Positions 25,242 through 34,729 of a DNA stretch of 48,021 nt are shown in pieces; positions within the stretch are counted from its first letter, which is position 1; every line of letters begins with the position of its first letter. Origin of the DNA: Microvirga massiliensis (GTDB lineage Bacteria; Pseudomonadota; Alphaproteobacteria; Rhizobiales; Beijerinckiaceae); the NCBI RefSeq assembly GCF_001006805.1, contig NZ_LN811350.1, forward strand, positions 156,338 to 204,358. The letters are read 5' to 3'. Made by a program: the position numbers and the translations under genes. Below the pieces are notes generated by a model. The model did not search any database. It saw nothing but the letters and a program-made list of their open reading frames with translations, and was not told where the DNA came from.

Positions 25242-25442
25242 CTACTCTACTCGCTGTAGGGAAACCGTTATGCCCTTGGTCCCGAGATACTTCTTTGCGG
25301 CCTCATAAGCCTCCTGCTCAGTGACATACCAACCCAACAGCGTATAGTACTTCCACTTTCCGTTTGGCCTCAGTTCACGTTCCACACGTGGGAACAACCA
25401 TAATTTTGACCGTTGAAGTGAAGCAAGCCTGATCCGCCACAT
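25242..25442 (-). CDS. Small 66-residue protein, unrecognised
   Basis: The sequence is natural in composition: a basic N terminus, then GKWKYYTLLGWYVTEQEAYE and AAKKYLGTKGITVSLQRVE, which suggests a small alpha/beta fold. There is no obvious ribosome site. It lies upstream of the ligase-like gene on the same strand. Confidence 0.45.
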   Translation of the reverse strand: MWRIRLASLQRSKLWLFPRVERELRPNGKWKYYTLLGWYVTEQEAYEAAKKYLGTKGITVSLQRVE

Positions 25443-25576
25443 GATTTTATAAATGCTTATTTTGCATGGTGCTCATTGGCTCCGATCAAGGATAGCTGAG
25501 CAGGCCGTACACCATAGTCAAGCCCGTCCCGGCTCACTTGAATTAATATGTTTTCGTAGTCGCCCATTCAGAGTTG

Positions 25577-28500
25577 TTACTCAGCGGCACTTGCTGTCGG
25601 CTCCCGACCGGATGCCCCTCCGCTACGGGCACGCTCATAGAACTCCCGCATCATGGCATTGAGCATCATGCCTCTAAGCTCGTCGTTCGCCATGAACTGC
25701 TCGGTGATCGCCTCATTGCGCTCCATGCGCTCGATCACCGCCTCCATGGCGCGCGGATCGAAGACGTGCCGGAAATTCGCGAGCGTGTTCGACCGGGCTT
25801 GTGCCGCCAGTCCTTCGTCCTTCCCGAGATCGCCCACAACCTGTTCCATGAGGAGCCGGTCTTCCTCCGAGAAGTCGGTGCCGAACCGGTCGTTGATGAG
25901 CCGGATCACCTCCGAGAGCGGCGATACCGCCTCATCGTTCGGCTTGTGGGTGCCGACTGCTGTCGGGCCGGTCAGCGTTCCCGTCTCGCCCGGTGTGAGG
26001 CTCACTGAGCCCTCAAAGGTCTTCTCAAGCCGGTAATAGGCAAGGCTCACGTCGTCTTCGAGGTCGAGCATGCCCCCACCCTCGCGCTTGGGCAGCTTAG
26101 TCCGTAGGAGCCGCAGGAAGGCATACAGCTTCTCAAGCTCCACGTCCTCGAAGGGCATGATCTGGCTCACGAAGCCATAGAGCCGCACGAAGCTATCGAG
26201 ATTGGCCCGGAACTCCTCCTGACGCTCCTCGTCTGGCTCGGCCTTGAACCGGCCAACTGCCGGATCGATTGCTTTGTGCAGCAAGCCTTGGTCGGAGGGC
26301 TTCTGCTTGGCCTCGGGCTTGAAGAACACCCTCGCGAAGTCCTCGACCTCCTGCTGCCAGTAGAATTGGAAGCCATCGAGGGTGGTCTTCAGCCCGTAGA
26401 GTTGGTTCGGATCGGTTGGCTGATCGATTTCCGGCTCTTCGTAGTAGGGCTTGAACGCCTCCTTGATCTCGTCCGCCGTGTTCTCGAAGTCGAGCACGAA
26501 CGTGTCCACCTTCCCGGCACAGGTGCGGTTCAGGCGCGAGAGGGTCTGGACGGCTTTGAGGTCTTTGAGCTTCTTGTCCACATACATCGTGTGGAGGAGC
26601 GGCTGGTCGAAGCCGGTCTGGTACTTCTCGGCGACGATCAGGACTTGGTAGTCGTCGCTCCCGAACCGCTCGGGCAGTTCCCTCTCCCCGAAGCTGTTCA
26701 TGCCTGCTTCGGTATACTCGTCCCCCTCGTCGATCACAGTCCCCGAGAAGGCCACCAGCACGCCGAGGTCCGTGTAGCCCTTCTTCGCGATGTATGCCTC
26801 GAAGGTCTGCCGGTAACGGACGGCATGCAGGCGCGAGCGCGTCACCACCATGGCCTTCGCCTTCCCGCCGATCTTCTGGCGGGTGTGGGCGCGGAAGTGC
26901 TCGATCATCACCTCGGCCTTCTGCGCGAGGTTGTGGGGGTGGATCGAGGCGTAGCGGGCGATAGCGCGCTTGGCCTTCGACTTGTCCACCTGTGGGTCGT
27001 CTTCGACCGCCTTCTCGAACCGGTAGTAGGTCTCGTAAGTGACGTAGTTCTTCAGCACGTCGAGGATGAAGCCCTCCTCGATGGCTTGCCGCATCGAATA
27101 GAGGTGGAACGAGCGCGGCTTCCCATCGGGGCCGGTTGTTCCAAAAATCTCGACCGTCTTCTTTTTCGGGGTCGCCGTGAAGGCGAAGAAGGAGATGTTG
27201 GGCTGGCGACCGCGTGCCCGGATCGCTTTCAGAACCTCGTCCTCGGTGTCCTCGCCCTCATCCTTCTCTTCCTCCTCGGCCTTCTCCAAACTCGATGCGG
27301 CGAGCGCCTTCTTGAGGTTGGTGGCACTCTCGCCGGTCTGTGAGGAGTGGGCCTCGTCCACGATCACGGCGTAGCGCCGACTGGCCTTCGCCTCGACCTC
27401 CTTCAGGATGAAGGAGAACTTCTGAAGCGTGGAGATGATGATCGGGGTGCCCGCATTGAGCGCCGCTGCGAGTTGGCCCGAGTTGGTGTCGATCTTCTCG
27501 ACTACCCCCTGCTTGTGCTCGAACTGGTAGATCGTGTCCTGCAACTGCTTATCGAGGACGAGCCGGTCAGTGATCACGATCACGGACGAGAAGATTGGCT
27601 CGTCCTTGGTGTCGTGCAGGGAGGCGAGCCGATGGGCGAGCCAAGCGATTGAGTTCGACTTGCCCGATCCTGCCGAGTGCTCGATCAGGTAATTCTGCCC
27701 GACGCCCTTCGCCCACACGTCCGCCAGAACCTTCGTGACGGCATCAAGCTGGTGGTATCGCGGGAAGATGATGCTCTCCTTGCGGACCTTCTTTCCGCTT
27801 GGAAGCTTCCGCTCCTTCACTTCGAGATGGGCGAAGCGGGCCAGAATCTCCATCCAGCGGTCCTTCGCCCACACCTCTTCCCATAGGTAGGCGGTCTTGT
27901 AGCCGTTTGGATTCGGCGGATTGCCCGCACCCGTGCCATTGCCCTTGTTGAACGGCAGGAAGGTAGTGTCCCCGCGTTCGAGCCTCGTGGTCATGAAGAC
28001 GAGATCGGGATCGACCGCGAAGTGAACGAGGGCGCGGGTCTTGAAGCGCAGGACCGGATCGTTGGGGTTCCGGTCGAACTTGTACTGGCGCTTCGCGTGC
28101 TCGACCGTCTGACTCGTGAAGGGGTTCTTCAACTCCGCTGTCGCAACAGGGAGGCCATTCACGGAGAGCACCACGTCAAGGGAGAGCGACGGGCCCGTGG
28201 GTGAGTGATGGACCTGACGTGTGATGGTCAGGATGTTCTGCTCGTAGAGAGCCTGCGCCTGCGGGTTGAGGCTCGTCGCTGGCTTGAAGTAAGCGAGCCT
28301 GATCTTGACGCCGTGATCGGTGATCCCGTGGCGCAGAATGTCGAGTGTGCCGCGCTGATCGAGTTCGCGGGCGACGAGCGCCACGATGTTGATCTCGACC
28401 GGAGGGCCGTGGATCGCCTCAAGCCTCGCCCACTCCTTCGGCTGGCTTGCCTTCAGGAATTCGATGATCAGAGTGGGTGTGAGCCCAAGCTTTGCATCGA

Positions 28501-28594
28501 AAGCCTTCGGATCGCCTTTTCGATAGCCGCCCGAGGAGAGGAGGCTTGCCTCGATAGCATTCTCGAAGCCCTTCTCACTGTAATCGACGGTCAC
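25577..28594 (-). CDS. hsdR: Type I restriction enzyme, R subunit (HsdR)
   Basis: This 1005-residue subunit starts at GTG 28594, overlapping the HsdS stop as GTGA, so it is translationally coupled. The N-terminal nuclease core shows LSLDVVLSVNGLPVATAELK with the ExK of the PD-(D/E)xK site near residue 165. Translocase motifs follow: Walker A IEHSAGSGKSNS (about 308), VIVDEAHSSQTG (about 415), FFAFTATPKKK (about 475), and LSRLNRTCAGK (about 690). The C-terminal helical region would bind the methylase core. HsdR pulls DNA through the complex and cuts unmethylated DNA far from the recognition site. All key residues seem intact. Confidence 0.93.
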   Translation of the reverse strand: MTVDYSEKGFENAIEASLLSSGGYRKGDPKAFDAKLGLTPTLIIEFLKASQPKEWARLEAIHGPPVEINIVALVARELDQRGTLDILRHGITDHGVKIRLAYFKPATSLNPQAQALYEQNILTITRQVHHSPTGPSLSLDVVLSVNGLPVATAELKNPFTSQTVEHAKRQYKFDRNPNDPVLRFKTRALVHFAVDPDLVFMTTRLERGDTTFLPFNKGNGTGAGNPPNPNGYKTAYLWEEVWAKDRWMEILARFAHLEVKERKLPSGKKVRKESIIFPRYHQLDAVTKVLADVWAKGVGQNYLIEHSAGSGKSNSIAWLAHRLASLHDTKDEPIFSSVIVITDRLVLDKQLQDTIYQFEHKQGVVEKIDTNSGQLAAALNAGTPIIISTLQKFSFILKEVEAKASRRYAVIVDEAHSSQTGESATNLKKALAASSLEKAEEEEKDEGEDTEDEVLKAIRARGRQPNISFFAFTATPKKKTVEIFGTTGPDGKPRSFHLYSMRQAIEEGFILDVLKNYVTYETYYRFEKAVEDDPQVDKSKAKRAIARYASIHPHNLAQKAEVMIEHFRAHTRQKIGGKAKAMVVTRSRLHAVRYRQTFEAYIAKKGYTDLGVLVAFSGTVIDEGDEYTEAGMNSFGERELPERFGSDDYQVLIVAEKYQTGFDQPLLHTMYVDKKLKDLKAVQTLSRLNRTCAGKVDTFVLDFENTADEIKEAFKPYYEEPEIDQPTDPNQLYGLKTTLDGFQFYWQQEVEDFARVFFKPEAKQKPSDQGLLHKAIDPAVGRFKAEPDEERQEEFRANLDSFVRLYGFVSQIMPFEDVELEKLYAFLRLLRTKLPKREGGGMLDLEDDVSLAYYRLEKTFEGSVSLTPGETGTLTGPTAVGTHKPNDEAVSPLSEVIRLINDRFGTDFSEEDRLLMEQVVGDLGKDEGLAAQARSNTLANFRHVFDPRAMEAVIERMERNEAITEQFMANDELRGMMLNAMMREFYERARSGGASGREPTASAAE

Positions 28595-29928
28595 TCTGCC
28601 GCCTCTGCCATCTGGCGAGCAACGTCGATCTGGCCGGTGACGGCGGCGGTGATAAGAGCGGTGCGATGCTCGCGGAGTCGATCTATGGCCTCTAAGCAGC
28701 AATTAGTTAGCTGATCGAATCTTGACATCAGACCGTCTAAGTGTTCCGCAATCGCAGCCTGCTCTTCCAGCGGTGGATACGGCACAATAAGGTTACTCGC
28801 TGTCTCCACATTGAAGTGTTGCTGGATAGCCCCCTCAGAGCCAGCCGTGTACTGTGCCCGCGCAAGGTCCGAATTCATGACGTAAGCAAGGTACTGAGAG
28901 TGAAACAACTTAGATCGCCTCGTGATGATCAGGTCAATGCAGTTTGCCCCATCGAGGTCCGACCCGATCACAGCAGTCGTCCCGGGTTGGCCAGTTCGCA
29001 CCGAGACAAGATCACCCGCTCTAAGGGTGGACTTAGCTAGAACCTCACTGAACTCTTCTCCAACAAACACGAGATTTTCGCGCGATACGTTCATAGCTAG
29101 CACATTAAGGGAGCGTAGAGCGGGTATGCCTGCCTCGACGTAGTATTTCGATGGCGTAACGACGATACCTACCGTAATCCCGCTGGCAACGTGCTTAAGG
29201 CGCTTTATATTCCAGTGAACCGGAATTTCGCCGAACCAAGTTGTTTCGGTCTTCTTCCTTGGGGTGACGGGATTCAAACCCTTTGTAACAGCCGTGTCGA
29301 TCTCGACGTTGCGCTTCTCCTTAATACGTTCGACCAACTCCTCCTGCTTTGTAATCAGGGCATCGATCTTGGTCGTCTCACGGTCGAGGAAGTTGGCAAT
29401 TGTGCGCTGCTCTGCTTGAGGTGGAAAGCAAAAGAGGTGCGCCCGCAGCTTCTCGGCGGGTAGGTGCTCAATCGTGGTCTGATTCGCGCGCTCTGAGAAG
29501 ACTCCGGTCTTCGCCGCTGCTGTAATCGACCAATAGAGGAACCGAGGATCATCTCCCCTTTTGGGGCGCACCCGATGCAGTGCCTTCTGGTAATAACACT
29601 CTTGGAGTTCCCCATCCCAAACCGCGACGCGTCCGATTTCACCTCCTTCACAGACTAGCAAGTCTCCGGGCCGAAGGGCGAATTTCTGTCGATCATCTTC
29701 ATCAAAATCCATCATCGGAAGATCGGTGACCTTTATCCGATCCCACTGGACATCAACATTTCGAAGGTAAGGTCGAAGGTGGTGACCCGAAATTCGCGCA
29801 GCGTCCAACATCTTTCCAAGCTGAACTTCAGCGCGGTGGGCAAGCTTCGTGACCGTCCAATGTGATGGAACCTCTTCCGTCATCGACAGTCGAGTGCATT
29901 TGTAGTGTGGGTGTTTACGGAAGCTCAC
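28591..29928 (-). CDS. hsdS: Type I restriction-modification specificity subunit (HsdS)
   Basis: This 445-residue protein has two target-recognition domains, each starting with the typical VPSHWTVTKL and IPVHWNIKRL elements (about residues 20 and 235). Each is followed by a conserved coiled-coil spacer: PPQAEQRTIANFLDRETTKI and PPLEEQAAIAEHLDGLMSRF. It sets the DNA sequence recognised by the complex. GTG 29928 overlaps the HsdM stop as GTGA. The C-terminal GTGA also overlaps the HsdR start. The recognition sequence cannot be read from the protein, though a bipartite target is expected. Confidence 0.93.
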   Translation of the reverse strand: MSFRKHPHYKCTRLSMTEEVPSHWTVTKLAHRAEVQLGKMLDAARISGHHLRPYLRNVDVQWDRIKVTDLPMMDFDEDDRQKFALRPGDLLVCEGGEIGRVAVWDGELQECYYQKALHRVRPKRGDDPRFLYWSITAAAKTGVFSERANQTTIEHLPAEKLRAHLFCFPPQAEQRTIANFLDRETTKIDALITKQEELVERIKEKRNVEIDTAVTKGLNPVTPRKKTETTWFGEIPVHWNIKRLKHVASGITVGIVVTPSKYYVEAGIPALRSLNVLAMNVSRENLVFVGEEFSEVLAKSTLRAGDLVSVRTGQPGTTAVIGSDLDGANCIDLIITRRSKLFHSQYLAYVMNSDLARAQYTAGSEGAIQQHFNVETASNLIVPYPPLEEQAAIAEHLDGLMSRFDQLTNCCLEAIDRLREHRTALITAAVTGQIDVARQMAEAAE

Positions 29929-31931
29929 GCCGCGATCTCCCGCAGCATGCTCTGAATTTCAATTGAGAGCCGCCTCAGGTCGGCGTCGATCTCCTCCAAA
30001 GGGCGCGGCGGCACGTATTGGTAGAAGTGCCGCGTGAATGGAATCTCGTAGCCCTTCCTAGTCTTGCTTTCGTCCACCCACGCATCTGGCACATGAGGCA
30101 GAACCTCACGCTCCATGTAAGTCGCGATGTCCTCCTTGAGGGGCACGTTCTCGGTATCTCGAAGCTCGGGATCAGGCTCGATCTCGCCGCCACTCAGGCA
30201 CGGCTCGGCGGTCTCGTCCCGCTCGGAGAGCCCCGCCAGCACCGCCTTCATGACAGGTGTCGGCACCTTTACGCTCTTGCGCTTCAGAGCCGCCTTAAGG
30301 TGCTCGGTGAACTCCTCGCGGTCCTTCCAGACCCGATCCCCTGCGAGTGACCCGAGAACGGACAGGGCTGCCGCCTGAAGTGACTTGCCCGCTGCGATCT
30401 CGGTCTCGCCTTCTCGACCTTTCTTCCGGCTTGTCACCAACGCCTTAAAGGCCGACTGCTCTTTCACGCGCTCGATCCGCTCCGGGTCGATCTGGAAGTT
30501 GAGCCGCAGGGGCCGTTCGACCGTGATCCGCCAATAGCCGAAGTCCTCGTTATCGAGGACCTTCGAGTGCTCGCCCTCTGCCATTTCCCCGAAGAGCCGG
30601 GTGACCTCCCTGATCGCGTCCTCGGGAATGAAGTTGCGCTTGTTCCCGAGGCTCTTGCGCATCTTCTCGAACATGCCTGTGGCGTCGATCAGTTGGACCT
30701 TGCCCTTCCGCTCCGGGCTTTTCCGATTGGTGATGATCCAGACGTACGTCGAGATACCGGTGTTGTAGAAAAGCTGGTCGGGCAGGCCGATGATCGCTTC
30801 GAGCCAGTCGTTCTCGATGATCCAGCGCCGAATCTCACTCTCGCCCGATCCGGCCCCACCCGTGAACAGGGGTGAGCCGTTGAGGACTACTGCCAATCGA
30901 GATGTGCCGCCGTCATTCCTGAACTTCGAGACCATGTGTTGGACGAAGAGCAGCGACCCGTCTGAGACGCGGGGCAGGCCCGCCCCGAACCGGCCCTTGA
31001 AGCCCTGCTTCTCGTGCTCGTCCACGATCTCCTTCTCGATCTTCTTCCACTCGACCCCGAACGGCGGGTTCGAGATGCAATAGTCAAAGCGACGGTCGGG
31101 AAAGCGATCCTCTGAGAAGGAGTTGCCGAACCCGATGTTGTTCGGGTCCTGCCCCTTAATGAGCATGTCGGACTTGCAGACGGCGTACGTCTCCGGGTTC
31201 AACTCCTGCCCGAAAGCCACGAGCTTCGCGTCCGGGTTGAGTTCACGCAGATACTCCTCGGCCACTGAGAGCATGCCGCCTGTCCCACAGGCCGGATCGT
31301 AGAGCGTGCGGATCGCGCCCTTCTGCGTCAGCGCCTCTGTGTCTTCGGACAGGAGGAGGTTGACCATGAGGCGGATGACTTCGCGTGGGGTGAAATGCTC
31401 ACCGGCTGTCTCGTTCGACTGCTCCGCGAAGCGCCGGATTAACTCCTCGAACACGTACCCCATCGCAAGGTTCGAGACCCGCTCGGGGTGGAGGTCGATC
31501 TCTGCGAACTTCGAGACGATCAGGAAGAGGAGGTTCGATCTTTCGAGCCGTGCCACTTGGGTGGGCAGATCGAAGCGGTCGATGAACACGTCCCGCACGT
31601 TGGACGAGAAGCCGTTCAGATAGGCGAGGAGGTTGGCCTCGATCTGCTCGGGCTCGGCCTTGAGGCGCTGGAACGTGTAGCGCGACAGGTTATGGAAGGT
31701 CTGGCCCGCCGCCATATTCAGCATAGTCTCGCGCATCACTGGCGTGGCGGATGCCGGAAGGGAAGCTGCCTTCTTGAGAACCGCGTCCTTCGTCCGTTCC
31801 AGCACGCAGTCCAGACGGCGCAGCACCGTGAATGGGAGGATGACCTTCCCGTAGTCGGATGCCTTGTAGTCACCCCGAAGCAGATCGGCGACCGACCAAA
31901 TGAACGCGACCTTTTCGGAATGCCCCTGCAT
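29925..31931 (-). CDS. hsdM: Type I restriction-modification methyltransferase (HsdM)
   Basis: This 668-residue N6-adenine methyltransferase has the AdoMet-binding motif I (YDPACGTGGM, near residue 214) and the catalytic NPPFG (near residue 287). The N-terminal HsdM helical domain (EKVAFIWSVADLLRGDYKAS) and the TAGEHFTPREVIRLM element are typical. ATG 31931 is preferred, with GGGG six bases before it; a TTG four codons upstream is the alternative. It heads the hsdM-hsdS-hsdR operon, whose genes overlap by four bases each. The upstream 180 bases would hold the promoter. Confidence 0.93.
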   Translation of the reverse strand: MQGHSEKVAFIWSVADLLRGDYKASDYGKVILPFTVLRRLDCVLERTKDAVLKKAASLPASATPVMRETMLNMAAGQTFHNLSRYTFQRLKAEPEQIEANLLAYLNGFSSNVRDVFIDRFDLPTQVARLERSNLLFLIVSKFAEIDLHPERVSNLAMGYVFEELIRRFAEQSNETAGEHFTPREVIRLMVNLLLSEDTEALTQKGAIRTLYDPACGTGGMLSVAEEYLRELNPDAKLVAFGQELNPETYAVCKSDMLIKGQDPNNIGFGNSFSEDRFPDRRFDYCISNPPFGVEWKKIEKEIVDEHEKQGFKGRFGAGLPRVSDGSLLFVQHMVSKFRNDGGTSRLAVVLNGSPLFTGGAGSGESEIRRWIIENDWLEAIIGLPDQLFYNTGISTYVWIITNRKSPERKGKVQLIDATGMFEKMRKSLGNKRNFIPEDAIREVTRLFGEMAEGEHSKVLDNEDFGYWRITVERPLRLNFQIDPERIERVKEQSAFKALVTSRKKGREGETEIAAGKSLQAAALSVLGSLAGDRVWKDREEFTEHLKAALKRKSVKVPTPVMKAVLAGLSERDETAEPCLSGGEIEPDPELRDTENVPLKEDIATYMEREVLPHVPDAWVDESKTRKGYEIPFTRHFYQYVPPRPLEEIDADLRRLSIEIQSMLREIAA

Positions 31932-32126
31932 TCTTGCCCCCAAGCGTGCGAATCAAAGCCGGGAGCTTAACGACATAGGAGGGAGAGAATCCACCACACC
32001 GGTAGGTGCAGCTTGTCGCCTCCGATGACCGTCCAGATCGCTTGCTCGGGTTAGGCTGGATGGCTAGGGAAGCCCCATGAGGCTAGGCGAGCCCGCAACA
32101 GCGGCTCCGTAAGGGAATGTAACTTT

Positions 32127-32507
32127 ATGACTAAACTGAAAATCCAAAGGGTCGATCTGGATGACTCGGGCAGTCCTATCCACTGCCCCTTCTGTGGAAC
32201 GAAAATTACGCGCTCATATGACGAAGCGAATCCGGACGGGTGGGTGGTAGAGAACCCCTGCGCCCATACCCTATTCGCAGCCCACGACGAGGGCTTCGAA
32301 TACAGGAGCGAAGCCTTCAACAAACACCTAGAGACGGTGCTCGCGCGGATCGAAGACCCTGAAGAGCGCGAGGAGATCGAGGAGGGCAGCATCGACGAAC
32401 TCACCGATATGGTCGAGATCGATAACTCCCTGAAGTTCGCCGTCCACGTGCCACCACCAGCAGGATTCGGCTCGTACGTTGGATTTGCTGCGCCAGAATC
32501 CGAGTGA
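32127..32507 (+). CDS. Small acidic protein with a CPFCG zinc-ribbon-like motif
   Basis: This 126-residue protein starts MTKLKIQRVDLDDSG. It carries HCPFCGTKITRSYDE (residues 19-33) and a single later cysteine in NPCAHTLFAAHDEG, so metal binding is possible but a full zinc knuckle is not obvious. The second half is very acidic (EDPEEREEIEEGSIDEL). It is transcribed divergently from the hsd operon. An AAGGGA about 12 bases upstream is a weak ribosome site. Function unknown; a small anti-restriction or immunity-type role is only speculation. Confidence 0.6.
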   Translation: MTKLKIQRVDLDDSGSPIHCPFCGTKITRSYDEANPDGWVVENPCAHTLFAAHDEGFEYRSEAFNKHLETVLARIEDPEEREEIEEGSIDELTDMVEIDNSLKFAVHVPPPAGFGSYVGFAAPESE

Positions 32508-32907
32508 ATAGATTTTGGGTGCTCGTTTTCATTCGGGCACCTACCCCTCTCACGTGGGCTCATAGGCTAGCCCCGAAGCCAGAGTCGGGGCAGTCCCCAC
32601 CGGCTTGCGAGACTACCGAATTGCTCAGCCGCGAATCGCGCTGGTCGATATCACCCAACACGCCTGCCCAATGATCTAGCCTGAGGTCAGGTGCTGGGTC
32701 TAAGAGACCCTAACGATCAAGAAGCTCGACGAGGAGTTCTTCGAATGACGCAGCGGCATTGGGCCTGCACATGGTCGAGGGCTGCGTCGTAGCAGTCCAA
32801 TCGGTTTCATCGAGCGATACTGACGCAATGCACTCCTCCGCTCAACGAAGAGGTCTCTTGCAGCGAGGTCTTGCTTGCGTATTCTCCATGCGGCGGGGGA
32901 GAACACT
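32508..32907. other. Intergenic stretch with a possible gene remnant
   Basis: On the minus strand at about 32710-32840 an open stretch of natural composition (EECIASVSLDETDWTATTQP, then FEELLVELLDR) lacks a start codon and follows a stop. It is probably the 3' end of a decayed gene. Nothing else is seen. Confidence 0.3.
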
Positions 32908-33342
32908 ATGTCGATCAGCTTTCGAAAAACGCTTCAGTGGGAGGTGGACGAACGCTCATTTCATTTCACCACGGACGGCGTTGTAGGAGAGCTTCAGACG
33001 CCCGATGGTCAAGTGATCACATTAAGTATGGGCGAGTGGCATGCGATCTCAATCGGGCTGACTGAGCTTGGGCCGGTGGCGAAGTCCTCAAAGTACAAAG
33101 CAGCGATGCCCCCGAACGTTGGACAGCCATGGTCGGAAGAACTGGACGCGCATCTCAAGGCCCGCTGGACCGATGGAGCCGACGTGCGCCAACTTGCAGC
33201 CGAGTTCGGTCGCAGCCGAGGAGGCATCACCTCGCGGCTGGTACGTCTTGGTCTGGTACCGGATCGGCAATCTTCGGACTCACGGATACCCGCCGTTCCG
33301 CCGCCGGGTAGGTCGGACGAGACGCGCGCTGAGTCATCTTGA
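32908..33342 (+). CDS. 144-residue protein with C-terminal helix-turn-helix
   Basis: The ATG of MSISFRKTLQWEVDERSFHF follows GGGGGAG. The N-terminal half is beta-rich. Residues 85-120 (PWSEELDAHLKARWTDGADV, RQLAAEFGRSRGGITSRLVR) form a Myb/GcrA-like helix-turn-helix that would bind DNA. A Pro/Ser-rich tail follows. This domain layout is widespread in Rhizobiales as proteins of unknown role. The next gene begins 17 bases downstream. Confidence 0.62.
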   Translation: MSISFRKTLQWEVDERSFHFTTDGVVGELQTPDGQVITLSMGEWHAISIGLTELGPVAKSSKYKAAMPPNVGQPWSEELDAHLKARWTDGADVRQLAAEFGRSRGGITSRLVRLGLVPDRQSSDSRIPAVPPPGRSDETRAESS

Positions 33343-33359
33343 AGTTGGTAGGCTCTACT

Positions 33360-33698
33360 ATGCGGATCAGGCAGAGCGCATGGGTAGCCCACATGGCTGC
33401 GCTGACATCGGCGCTCCTCTATCCCATGCTGATCTTCGAAGCTCAAGCGCAGGCAGTTCCCAAGGTCGGAACGTGCCCATCTGGCTACCATTCGAGCGGA
33501 AGTGCCTGCATTCCGAATTCACGGGACAAGGGTGCTCGTCCAGCGTTGATCAAGGTCGGGCCTTGTCCTTCAGGCTACCGTTCCTCGGGCGATTACTGCC
33601 TCGGGTCCAGTGACAGGGCGAAGCATGCGATCCCGAAGACTGGCGCATGCCCGAGCGGATATCATTCGTCGGGGGCCTACTGCCTCTCGAACCGGTAG
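33360..33698 (+). CDS. Secreted protein with three Cys repeats
   Basis: This 112-residue protein has a signal peptide (MRIRQSAWVAHMAALTSALL through a likely cleavage after AQA). Three repeats of about 25 residues follow: VGTCPSGYHSSGSACIP, VGPCPSGYRSSGDYCLG and TGACPSGYHSSGAYCLS. The shared pattern CPSGYxSSGxxC gives two cysteines per repeat, a disulfide in each unit. A TTG at 33339 overlapping the previous stop could start translation, but the ATG leaves a clean signal peptide. It may be exported to the periplasm or cell surface. The repeat occurs in other rhizobial proteins of unknown function. Confidence 0.65.
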   Translation: MRIRQSAWVAHMAALTSALLYPMLIFEAQAQAVPKVGTCPSGYHSSGSACIPNSRDKGARPALIKVGPCPSGYRSSGDYCLGSSDRAKHAIPKTGACPSGYHSSGAYCLSNR

Positions 33699-34331
33699 AG
33701 TCGGTTTGAGTCTGAGATGTGGGCCAGCCATCATGGCAGCCTCTTCGCGACAGGCTTGGCTCTCCCCGCCTTCGGCTCCCTCTGTCCACTGTCCATGATG
33801 GCGCTGGTGCGGTCAGGCAGTCGGTGTCGCTGGATGCAGCGGGCAGGAAACGGACATCCTCGCAATGTTTGAGACAGTGACGGGCATGCGCTTTGGCCTG
33901 CACTTCAAGGCCAAACAGTCTGCTGACAAGTTCCCTGGCACGCGGGATTAGGCCACCAATTGCGCTCTTCGGGCAAAGTGTTGGGCGACATCAGAACCGA
34001 AAGCTGTTGTGCCGCATGCCGGACTGGAGAATTCGACCTTCTCGACGGTTCGGAGCGGTGAAGGAGGCCGTCTTCCCGCCACAACGATCATGCCGGGAAG
34101 GCCAGAAAACAGTTTCGAGGGAGGGCTTCACCTGCCCTACCGATGATCATCCATTGGTACCGATCGGGAGGGCACTCAGACGGCTCGTCGGGAGCCAGAT
34201 ACGAGGTCGGGATGCTCGCCGAGGCCGAAATCAATTTTGAGGCGGGACGCCCACGGCTCGCCGAGCCCACGGACGGTGGCAATGCGCTCCTGCGGCCCGC
34301 TATGGTGCTCCCCGTGGATCGACGAGAACTT
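33699..34331. other. Scrambled intergenic stretch
   Basis: Short natural-looking fragments occur, for example ETDILAMFETVTGMRFGLHF on the plus strand at about 33850-33950, but no complete gene. It reads as decayed sequence upstream of the truncated dehydrogenase. Confidence 0.35.
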
Positions 34332-34490
34332 ATGCCAGTCTCATATAATCTGTCGGGTCGGACAGCGGTGGTTACAGGTGGCTCGAAGGGCATCGGTCGG
34401 ACCGTTGCCGAGCGGCTGCGAAGCTCCGGTGCAGCAACCGCGAGAGAGCAATCGTTGAGGCGTTCTCCCAGTTTCCTTTTCGTCGCATGA
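34332..34490 (+). pseudogene. Truncated short-chain dehydrogenase (N-terminal 35 residues)
   Basis: The first 35 codons encode MPVSYNLSGRTAVVTGGSKG and IGRTVAERLRSSGA. This is the start and the TGxxxGIG nucleotide-binding loop of an SDR oxidoreductase. Similarity stops at about 34437, where the frame runs into unrelated sequence and a stop. The catalytic Tyr-Lys half is absent, so it is a dead 5' fragment. Confidence 0.75.
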
Positions 34491-34636
34491 CGGCGGATGG
34501 CATCGATACTCGATATTGGTTTCAGAATGGTCGCGCTCGGGCATTCATATTGAGGAAGAGACCCGACTATTGCCGGGTGATGGACATGTGTTTCCACAAC
34601 GTTCGGTATGAAGTGGAGGATCGAATAAGTTCATGA
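34487..34636 (+). CDS. Possible 49-residue protein or 3' gene fragment
   Basis: The frame MTADGIDTRYWFQNGRARAF with FILRKRPDYCRVMDMCFHNV has natural composition. The same frame is open upstream (AIVEAFSQFPFRR) to the point where the dehydrogenase fragment breaks off. It may therefore be the tail of another gene fused at the breakpoint. No family recognised. Confidence 0.35.
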   Translation: MTADGIDTRYWFQNGRARAFILRKRPDYCRVMDMCFHNVRYEVEDRISS

Positions 34637-34729
34637 AATGCACGTTATCGGTCGTCTACCTTCCCCCTTACCCTGCTCTCGACACGCCGGACATCAGGAA
34701 TTTCATTGGCAGCACTGGCCGTGTACAGA

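Noticed and set aside
26276..27343. Plus-strand frame of 355 codons
   Set aside because: It is a shadow of hsdR on the opposite strand.
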